Positions 36,228-43,900 of a DNA stretch of 64,000 nucleotides are shown here, one piece after another. Every line of letters starts with the position of its first letter. Position 1 is the stretch's first letter. The position numbers and the translations under genes are program-made. A model generated the notes under the pieces. The model was given only the letters and a program-made list of their open reading frames with translations. It did not search any database and was not told the origin of the DNA. This DNA comes from Kitasatospora sp. CB01950. Its GTDB lineage: Bacteria > Actinomycetota > Actinomycetes > Streptomycetales > Streptomycetaceae. The stretch is taken from NCBI RefSeq assembly GCF_001905465.1, contig NZ_LISX01000006.1:186001-250000 (forward strand). The letters run 5' to 3'.

Positions 36228-37199
36228 CTACACGTTCCAGGGCGCCTTCGGCCACCACAGGTAGCCGAGGTTGCCGAGCAGCCGGACGTCCCAGTAGATG
36301 ACGGTGAACGCGCCCGCGACCAGGAACGCCGTCGCGGTCAGCGCCGCCGCCCGGCCGGGCTTGGTGGCCAGCCAGCGCTGCACGGGCCGGCCCAGTCCGA
36401 AGGACAGCAGCAGGAACAGCAGCGCCATCACCAGGATGTTGCCGATCGACTGGAGTGAGAACGCCACCGCCCCGTACAGCGGGTTGTGCTCGGTCGCCGC
36501 GTGCCGGAACAGGTTGCGGAACAGCGGGTAGGGGCGGCCGATCAGGAAGCCGCCGACCAGTGCGCCGATCAGCACCAGCGGGGCGTTCGGGAAGCGACTG
36601 GCCACCCGCGCCAGCGGGTCGGGCAGGACGCCGACGGCGGCCAGGCCGATCACCAGCATCACCAGGCCGATCACCCCGAAGACGATCATCGCCTGGAGCA
36701 TCCGCGGCGACAGCGTCCCGGGCACGGACCTGGTGGAGAACTGCGGCAGGTGGGTGCCGGCCAGGCCGACCAGCACCCCGTAGCCGGCGGAGACCGGCAG
36801 CATGCCGACCGTCAGCCAGCCCAGCGGGCGCAGCGCGTGCGCCAGCCGCTGACGGCGGGTCAGGCTCATCTGGCCGACCAGCGGGCCGACCGCGCCGAAC
36901 ACCGCCACGTTGCAGGCGGTGAACGAGCCGGCGAGGCCGGAGACGAACGCGAACAGCACGCCGGCGGCGACGCCGGTCAGCGGCGTGTTCCTGGCGTCGT
37001 GGCCGAGCAGTTGGTTGGCGGTGGTGAAGCCGATCTCGTCGTCGGCCAGTTTCGAGGACCAGGCCCAGGCGAGCAGCAGTCCGCCCAGCAGTCCCAGCAG
37101 GACGACCAGGGCGGGGCGACGTGGGAACAGTCCGTTGACGAATAGCGAGGTGGCACGTGGCGGCGCTTTCACCGTCCGGCCCGTGGTGGTGTCGGTCAC
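36228..37199 (-). CDS. Multi-pass membrane protein, possibly CcdA/DsbD-related
   Basis: A 323-residue integral membrane protein with about seven to eight hydrophobic segments (for example LVVLLGLLGGLLLAWAW, GVLFAFVSGLAGSFTACNVA, VFGVIGLVMLVIGLAAVGVL, VMALLFLLLSFGL, AAALTATAFLVAGAFTVIYW). The GSFTACNVAVFGAVGPL stretch recalls the DsbD/CcdA superfamily, but only a single Cys is present, so thiol transfer is doubtful. GTG 37199 follows GAGGAGACC. It diverges from the enediyne E3 gene across 218 bases. Function unknown; transport or a membrane redox role would fit the setting. Confidence 0.7.
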   Translation of the reverse strand: MTDTTTGRTVKAPPRATSLFVNGLFPRRPALVVLLGLLGGLLLAWAWSSKLADDEIGFTTANQLLGHDARNTPLTGVAAGVLFAFVSGLAGSFTACNVAVFGAVGPLVGQMSLTRRQRLAHALRPLGWLTVGMLPVSAGYGVLVGLAGTHLPQFSTRSVPGTLSPRMLQAMIVFGVIGLVMLVIGLAAVGVLPDPLARVASRFPNAPLVLIGALVGGFLIGRPYPLFRNLFRHAATEHNPLYGAVAFSLQSIGNILVMALLFLLLSFGLGRPVQRWLATKPGRAAALTATAFLVAGAFTVIYWDVRLLGNLGYLWWPKAPWNV

Positions 37200-37417
37200 G
37201 CGGGGTCTCCTCAACTCACGGGTGGCCGGCCCTGCGAGGGCGTCAGGACCGGAGCGCGCGGGGCGTCACAGAGTGTCGTGGATCGACCCGGCCGGACGAC
37301 TACTTCCGTGTTGCCCGGCATCGGCACGGTGGAAGTAGTCCCACGTCGCCCGGCCCCGAAGCATGTAACTCGGAGACAGCTGCGGCCATCCGGGCACGCG
37401 GCGGGCTGGAGGCACTG

Positions 37418-38401
37418 ATGAGCGGAGGATGGCGGGCGGTTAGGCGACGCCTGTTGACACCGAGTCACAACGAGACGAAGTTGTCCACCCGGGGTTTTCA
37501 CCTGAAGGACGACGCGGCTCGGACCAACCTGGAGACCGTCGGCGGGACGTTCCTCGACGGCTACGCGATCGCCGTCGAGTCGGCGGACCAGAACGAGGCG
37601 CACCGGCTGCTGGAGCGGATACCGGTGCGCTACCGGGGCTTCGCGTACGAGGGCGCGGCGATGGGCCTGGCCATGCTGGACGGCCTGCCGCTGCCCGGCA
37701 GCGGCCGGGTCGCCGAGTTCCTGGCGGGCCACGGCGCGCCGCACGACTACATGGTGCACGTCGGCGTCGGCTGGGCGATGGCCCGGCTCCCCCGCTTCCG
37801 CTGGGCGGCGATCGCCCCCGCCGACCCGCTGCTGCGCTGGCTCGCCCTGGACGGCTACGGCTTCCACCAGGCGTACTTCCGCACCGCGCGGTACGTGCAC
37901 GAGCACTACCGGGAGACCGCGTTCCCGTGGCCCGGCGACGAGACCCGGCGCTACGCCGGGCACGCCATCGACCAGGGCATCGGCCGTGCCCTGTGGTTCA
38001 TCGGCGGTACCGACCCGGCCGTCGTCGCCGACCTGCTCGACGGCTACCAGCCCGACCGGCACGCCGACCTGTGGGCCGGCGTCGGACTGGCCGCCTGCTA
38101 CGCCGCCGGCGCCACCGAGGCCGAGCTGCGGCTGCTGTTGGAGCGGGCCGGCGAGCACCGGCCGCAGCTCGCCCAGGGCGCGGCGTTCGCCGCCACCGCC
38201 CGGGTGGAGTCCGGGCTGCTCACCGAGCACGCCGAGGCGGCTGCCGCGGTGCTCTGCGGCCTCACCCCGCAGCAGGCCGCCACCGTCTGCACGCAGGCCC
38301 GGCCGCGGTCCGTCGTGGACGGCGCGGTGCCCGCGTACGAGGTGTGGCGGCAGGCGATCTCCGACCGGATCGTCAGCGGCGCCCCCGGGGCCCGCACGTG
38401 A
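37418..38401 (+). CDS. unbL: Enediyne biosynthesis protein E3 (UNBL, DUF1702)
   Basis: A 327-residue DUF1702 protein, the E3/UNBL member of the five-gene enediyne core. Typical segments are AVRRRLLTPSHNETKLSTRG at the N-terminus, RIPVRYRGFAYEGAAMGLAM, GVGWAMARLPRF, LDGYGFHQAYF, and DQGIGRALWFIGGTDPAVVA near residue 190. Its reaction is unknown, but it is conserved in nearly all enediyne clusters. ATG 37418 follows GGAGG by 5 bases. Here it lies on the opposite strand from the other four core genes and overlaps the following P450 by GTGA, so its expression is set separately. Confidence 0.93.
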   Translation: MSGGWRAVRRRLLTPSHNETKLSTRGFHLKDDAARTNLETVGGTFLDGYAIAVESADQNEAHRLLERIPVRYRGFAYEGAAMGLAMLDGLPLPGSGRVAEFLAGHGAPHDYMVHVGVGWAMARLPRFRWAAIAPADPLLRWLALDGYGFHQAYFRTARYVHEHYRETAFPWPGDETRRYAGHAIDQGIGRALWFIGGTDPAVVADLLDGYQPDRHADLWAGVGLAACYAAGATEAELRLLLERAGEHRPQLAQGAAFAATARVESGLLTEHAEAAAAVLCGLTPQQAATVCTQARPRSVVDGAVPAYEVWRQAISDRIVSGAPGART

Positions 38402-39798
38402 CGGCCGCCGAACCCGCCCCGGCCGCCGCCGCCCGGCGGCGCGCCGCCGCGCACCGACGTCCCCCCGGGCCGTCCCGCGCCGCCACCCCGGTGCTGCTGG
38501 CCAGGATGGCCTCCGACCGGCTGTCCGTGATGACGGAGGCCGCCGCCGAGTACGGCGACGCGGTGCGACTGCCGCTCGGCCCGAAGACCCTGTACTTCTT
38601 CAACCACCCCGACCACGTCCGCCGGGTGCTCACCGACAACAGCGCCAACTACCACAAGGGCATCGGCCTGGTGCACGCCCGGCGTGCCCTCGGTGACGGC
38701 CTGCTGACCAGCGAGGGCGAACTGTGGCGCGCCCAGCGCAAGGTGATCCAGCCGGTCTTCCAGGCCCGCCGGATCTCCCGGCAGGCCGAGGTGATCGCCG
38801 AGGAGGCGGCGCTGCTCGCCGAGCGGCTGCGCCGCATCGCGGGCACCGGGCCGGTCGACATGCGGCAGGAGATGACCTCGCTCACCCTGGGCGTCCTCGG
38901 CCGCTCCCTGCTGGACGCCGACCTCGGCGCCTACGAGTCGATCGGCGACGCCTTCGAGATCGTCCAGGACCAGGCCATCTTCGAGATGATGAGCCTGAGT
39001 TCGGTGCCCTCGTGGGTGCCGCTGCCGCTCCAGTTGCGCTTCCGCAGGGCCCGCGCCGAGCTCGACCGGATCGTCGCCGACCTCGCCGAGGAACGCGAGC
39101 GCCGGCCCGCCTCCGACGGCACCCGCGACGACGTGCTGTCCCGGCTCGTCGACGCCACCGCCGGCGAGCGCGACCCGGTGGCGCGGCGGGCCAGGATGCG
39201 CGACGAACTGGTCACCCTGCTGCTGGCCGGCCACGACACCACCGCCAGCACCCTCGGCTGGACGCTGTACCTGCTCGACCGGCACCCGGAGGTCGGCGAC
39301 CGGGTCCGCGCCGAGGTGGACGAGGTGCTCGGCGACCGGCTGCCGACCTTCGAGGACATGCACCGGCTCAGCTACACCTCGATGGTCCTGCAGGAGGTGA
39401 TGCGCCTGTACCCGGCCGTGTGGCTGCTGCCCCGCAAGGCGCTCGCCGCGGACGAGATCGGCGGCTACCGGGTGCCGGCCGGCGCCGACGTCGTGCTCTG
39501 CCCGTACACCCTGCACCGGCACCCCGAGTTCTGGGAGCACCCGGACCGCTTCGACCCGGAGCGCTTCGCCAAGGGCCGTGCGGCGGGCCGCCACCGCTAC
39601 GCCTACATCCCGTTCGGCGCGGGCCCCCGGGTCTGCGTCGGCAGCGGCCTCGGCATGCTGGAGGCCACCGTGGTGCTCGCCGTCCTGCTGCGCCGGCTGC
39701 GGCTGTCGGTGCCGGCCGGGCACCGGGTGCGGGCCGAGCCGATGCTGACCCTGCGGATCAGGGGCGGCCTGCCGATGACCGTCCGGGCGCGCGACTGA
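38398..39798 (+). CDS. Cytochrome P450 coupled to enediyne E3
   Basis: A 466-residue P450 with full canonical motifs: I-helix LLLAGHDTTASTLGWTLYLL, K-helix LQEVMRLYP (ExxR), PERF, and haem loop PFGAGPRVCVGSGLGMLE near residue 410. It resembles the CYP102/CYP4-like eukaryote-type bacterial P450s rather than the CYP107 group. GTG 38398 overlaps the E3 stop, so the two are translated together. The role is probably oxidation of the PKSE-derived polyene or a later intermediate. Terminator hairpins follow. Confidence 0.92.
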   Translation: MTAAEPAPAAAARRRAAAHRRPPGPSRAATPVLLARMASDRLSVMTEAAAEYGDAVRLPLGPKTLYFFNHPDHVRRVLTDNSANYHKGIGLVHARRALGDGLLTSEGELWRAQRKVIQPVFQARRISRQAEVIAEEAALLAERLRRIAGTGPVDMRQEMTSLTLGVLGRSLLDADLGAYESIGDAFEIVQDQAIFEMMSLSSVPSWVPLPLQLRFRRARAELDRIVADLAEERERRPASDGTRDDVLSRLVDATAGERDPVARRARMRDELVTLLLAGHDTTASTLGWTLYLLDRHPEVGDRVRAEVDEVLGDRLPTFEDMHRLSYTSMVLQEVMRLYPAVWLLPRKALAADEIGGYRVPAGADVVLCPYTLHRHPEFWEHPDRFDPERFAKGRAAGRHRYAYIPFGAGPRVCVGSGLGMLEATVVLAVLLRRLRLSVPAGHRVRAEPMLTLRIRGGLPMTVRARD

Positions 39799-39806
39799 GT
39801 CAACAG

Positions 39807-39848
39807 CACGAAGAGGCCCGGACCGTGAGCGGTCCGGGCCTCTTCGTG
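39807..39848 (+). terminator. Terminator after E3-P450 unit
   Basis: A perfect 18-bp stem CACGAAGAGGCCCGGACC / GGTCCGGGCCTCTTCGTG with a 6-base loop, starting 8 bases after the P450 stop. Confidence 0.92.
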
Positions 39849-39876
39849 CCGTCGGTTCCGTGCCGGGGAACAGCCG

Positions 39877-39909
39877 GACGCCCGGCCGGGAGGTTCCCGG
39901 CCGGGCGTC
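39877..39909 (-). terminator. Terminator of the enediyne E4-E6 operon
   Basis: A perfect 15-bp stem GACGCCCGGCCGGGA / TCCCGGCCGGGCGTC with a 3-base loop, 23 bases past the stop of the flavin reductase gene. Together with the hairpin at 39807 it insulates two convergent operons. Confidence 0.92.
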
Positions 39910-39932
39910 GCTGTCGTGTGCCAGGCGCGCCG

Positions 39933-40502
39933 TCAGCCGGCGAGCCTGGCGAATCCGCCTCCGTGGTACAGCAACGGATCCCCGCCGGCCGATCGGCCTG
40001 CCCCCAGGACCGTGCCGACGAAGATGGTGTGATCACCTCCCTCGTGGACGTCGCCGAGCCGGCACTCCAGCCACGCCTGGACGTCGTCCAGGACGGGCGC
40101 TCCGGTGTAGTGGCCGCGCCGGTGGCCGATGCCCTCGAACTCCCGCAGCCCGCGCGGGCGCCGGCTGTCGGCGAAGTGCCGCGCCACCCACTCCTGGTCG
40201 CGGGCGAGCACCGACACCGCGAACGATCCCTCGGCCAGCACGGTCGCGTGGATCGCCGCCGACTTCACCACGCACACCAGCACCTGCGCGGGCTCCAGCG
40301 AGACGGACGTGAACGAGTTGGCCGTCATCCCGCACGGGACGTCGCGCCCGGCGGTGAGGACGGTCACCCCGGTGGCGAAGCGCCCCAGCACCCCGCGCAG
40401 CGCCCGGGGGTCGCCCAGGTCGGCCTCGGGTGCGTGTGCGGGCAGCGGAGGCAGGTCGAGCGCGCCGGGCAGCGGCGCGGAGGCGGACGGGAACGAGGAC
40501 AT
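39933..40502 (-). CDS. Flavin reductase, E6-like
   Basis: A 189-residue flavin reductase domain protein (HpaC/SgcE6 group). Typical segments are LRGVLGRFATGVTVLTA, GMTANSFTSVSLEPAQVLVC and the tail GGDHTIFVGTVLGAG..PLLYHGGGF. In 9-membered enediyne pathways such as C-1027, SgcE6 supplies reduced FAD to the two-component hydroxylase SgcC. No FAD-dependent monooxygenase partner lies in this window, so its client is unknown. ATG 40502 lies 5 bases after the E10 stop; it is the last gene of the operon and is followed by a terminator. Confidence 0.9.
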   Translation of the reverse strand: MSSFPSASAPLPGALDLPPLPAHAPEADLGDPRALRGVLGRFATGVTVLTAGRDVPCGMTANSFTSVSLEPAQVLVCVVKSAAIHATVLAEGSFAVSVLARDQEWVARHFADSRRPRGLREFEGIGHRRGHYTGAPVLDDVQAWLECRLGDVHEGGDHTIFVGTVLGAGRSAGGDPLLYHGGGFARLAG

Positions 40503-40507
40503 GGCGA

Positions 40508-40984
40508 TCACCCCACGGTGGTGGTGCCGGTCAGGGAGGGCGCCGTCGCGGTGACGGCGTAGGGCTCCAGGGCGAGCCGCAGCGGCTCGGGCACCCTGGT
40601 CGGTCTGGTGTCGGTGTTGGGGCCGCGCATGCACGCCACCCGCTGCTGGCCGCGCGCGACCAGGTACTCCGCGCCGTCCGCGGCCAGCCGCACGTAGTCG
40701 AAGGTGAAGGCGACCTGGGTCTGGGTGAGGTCGGCGAGCCGCATCCGGATCGACAGCTCGTCGAACGCGGTGATCTCGGCGAAGAACTCGCAGTCCACCT
40801 TGAGGGTGAACAGCTTGAGGTCGGCGCGGACGTCGGCGAGCACCTCGGGGGCCTTCTCCAGCAGGAACATCTCCCGGCAACGGCCCTGCCAGCGCAGGTA
40901 GTTGACGTAGTAGACGTTGCCGACCAGGTTGGTCTCCTCGAAGCCCACCAGGTGGCGGTACTCGAAGTAGTCGGACACGGTCAT
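40508..40984 (-). CDS. tebC: Enediyne thioesterase E10 (TEBC)
   Basis: A 158-residue hot-dog thioesterase of the E10 type (SgcE10, CalE7, DynE7). The signature is FEETNLVGNVYYVNYLRWQG then RCREMFLLE; the family uses an Asn/Arg/Tyr/Glu site rather than a Ser. It releases the polyene from the ACP of PKSE, usually as a heptaene or beta-keto acid. ATG 40984 overlaps the PKSE stop (ATGA), which fits strict co-production with its partner. Confidence 0.95.
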   Translation of the reverse strand: MTVSDYFEYRHLVGFEETNLVGNVYYVNYLRWQGRCREMFLLEKAPEVLADVRADLKLFTLKVDCEFFAEITAFDELSIRMRLADLTQTQVAFTFDYVRLAADGAEYLVARGQQRVACMRGPNTDTRPTRVPEPLRLALEPYAVTATAPSLTGTTTVG

Positions 40985-43900
40985 CGGGCTCCTCCCGTCA
41001 GGACGGTGAAGGCCACCGGGTCGGCGACGCCGTCCAGGGCCGTCACGAAGCTCACGATCCGGTGCGTGCCGCCGTTCAGCGCCGCCCAGCCCGCCGGGAG
41101 CCCGGAGGCGTCCCCGAGGCTGAGGCCCGCCACCGCGTGGCCCGCCTTGCGCAGCGTCTCCACCGCGCCCCACACCCGGGTGGCGGCGGTGCCGTACGGC
41201 TCGCCGCGTTCGGCGGACAGCAGGGCGGCCAGCGCCGAGCCGTCCGGGCCGAGCAGGCCGTCCCACTCCTCGACGGTCCGTTCGACGGCGGCCTCGACGT
41301 CGCAGGCGACGGTCTCGTCGGCGACCACCGTGAAGGTGACGCCCGCCGCGTGCGAGGAGGAGATCCGCCGGCCGTCGGCGAGTTCGGGCCGGCCGTCGGG
41401 GCGGTGGTGCACCTCGGTGGTCCGGCCGAGCGCCCAGCTCGCGGCCTCGGCGGTGCGCCGGCGCCGGTCGGCGACCGACTCCCCGGAGCCCTCGCCGCCG
41501 GGCAGCACCACGCACCGCACCGGGTGGCCGAGCGCCGCCTCCACGCGCCGCTCCAGGAACGGGCCGAGCAGCGCGGGCAGCCAGGGGCCGGAGCCGTCCT
41601 GCTTGCGCACCGCCCGCAGCAGCAGGCCCTCCCACTGTTCGACCGGCAGGCCTGCCTCGTCGCGGATCTCCAGGTCCCACAGGTAGCTGTCGCCGTCCCG
41701 GGAGCGCTCGCGGGCGTCCAGGAACAGCCGGCGGCCGTCGCGCGCGGCGGCGGCGTCGGCCAGGTGCAGCCGCTCCACGCTGACCGGCAGCAGGGTCGCC
41801 TCGGGGACGCACGCCTGGATGGTGTGCATCATCGCGTCACGGGTGCCCGGGTCGGCGAGCAGCAGCTCGCCCGGGTGGAAGCCGGCGAACCAGTCGGTGC
41901 GCGGCGTGTCGTCGATCTCGACCAGGCAGTGCTTGGCCGCCAGGTCCCGGTAGCCGAGCAGCCGCTGGAAGCGGTCGCCCTGGAACAGCACCGGGCCGTA
42001 CAGCTCGCCGGGCGTCAGCGGGACGGTCGGCACCTCGTCGGTGACGGGGGCGGGGTCGGCCGCGGACCGCTCGGCGCCGAAGCGCAGGGTGGCCCGGAAG
42101 TGGTCGGCCTGGAAGCCGGTCTCGCCGCTGCGCAGCACCGCCCGGACGGTGTCGGGGCCGGTGGCGAGGACGGCGACCCGCAGGGCGGTGGCGCCGGTGA
42201 CGGGGACGACGATGGGCCGCAGGAACTCCATGCCCTCCAGCACCGGCGTGTCCTGACGGCCGGTCAGGGCGGTCGCGGCCTGCGTCATGGCCTCCATGCC
42301 GAGGACCGCGGGGAAGAGCAGGTCGCCGTCGAGGAGGTGGTCGGGCAGGTAGCGGTCGCCGCCGCCGGTGAGTTCGGCGTCCACCACCAGCTCGATGCCG
42401 GGGTAGTGCACCTGCGGGCGCTCCAGGAAGCGCAGCAGCGGCAGTTCGCGCCGCTCCAGGGCGATGGTGGGCAGTCCGCCGGCCCGGCCCATCACGACCA
42501 GCGCGGGGGCGGTGGCGGGGGTGGCGAGCAGGCGGCCGAGCAGGGCGACGCCGTCGTCGGCGGGGATCGGTTCGATGCCCTCGCGGACCAGCGCCTCCAG
42601 CACGCCGAGCCGCTCGCCCATGCCCGCGCCCGACCAGACCGACCACTCCAGGGCCAGGCAGCGGCAGTCCGGGTAGTCCTGCTGGAAGCGGACGGTCAGT
42701 TCGGTGAGCCAGTCGTTGGCGGTGGCGTAGTCGGCCTCGCCGCGCAGGCCGGCCCGGCCGATGATGCTGCCGAAGGTGACGAACAGGCGCAGCGCGGCCG
42801 GGTCGACGGCGGCGAGGACGGCCTCCACGCCGTCGATCTTGGTGGCGAGGGTGCGGCGGAACGACGCCTCGTCGAGGGTCGCGAGGGCCTGCGGCTCGTT
42901 GCGGCCGGCGCCGTGCAGGACGCCGGTGACGGTGCCGAGTTCGCGGGTGATCTCGGCGACGGCGGCCTTGACCTGGTCGGCGGAGGTGACGTCGGCGCGG
43001 GCGTAGTGGACCCGGACGCCCGCGGCGGCCATCCGGGCGAGGTTGTCGGCGAGTTCGGTGTCGCGGGCGGGGTCGGAGCGGCCCAGCAGGCCGATCGCGG
43101 TGCCGTTGGCCCGGGCGAGGGCGAGGGCGCACTCGGCGGTGATGCCCTTGCCGCCGCCGGTGACCAGCAGCACGTCCTGCGGGCCGAGGGCCTGGTGGTC
43201 GGGGTCGACGGGGAGGTCGACGGCGCGCAGCACCGGGACGCGGCGGGTGCCGTCGGCGTCGTAGTGGACTTCGCTGAACGCGGTGGTGGCGGCGGCGTCG
43301 GCGGCGATGCGCCGGGCGATCCGCTCGGCGTCGTCGGCCGGCAGGTCGTCGGTGACGGGCAGGGTGACGACGGTGACGGGGATGTCGGGGGCCTCCAGGT
43401 GCAGGGTCTTGGCGAGGCCGGCCGCGCCCCGGCGGTCGCCGACCGCGACCAGGCGGGTGCCGGCGGAGCGGCGGGCGGGGTCGAGGGCGGCGCGGGCGGC
43501 GTCCAGCATCAGGCCGAGGTGGCGCTGGTCGCAGTCGCGGGGCAGGGCGAGCAGGACGCCGTCGCCGGGGCCGGTGGCCGTGAGGGCCTCGGCGAGCGGG
43601 CCGGCCAGCGGGTGCCGGTCGGTGGCGAAGACCTCCCAGTGGCCGCCGGGTCCGGCGGCGGGGGCGGACGGGGCGGTCTCGGTCAGGTCGACCTCGAACG
43701 GGCGCACCCAGGGCGCCACTCCGGGCGCGGCGGCCGGCTGGCGGCCGGCGTCCGGCGACTGCTCCGCCAACTCGTCCAGCAGTTCGGCGAGTTGGCCGAG
43801 GGTGGAGGTGGCGAAGGCGGTGGTGACCATGGGGGCGACGATGCCGAGTTCCTGGGCGGCCTGGTTCATGATCTGGCCGACCGTGATGGAGCTCAGGTGC

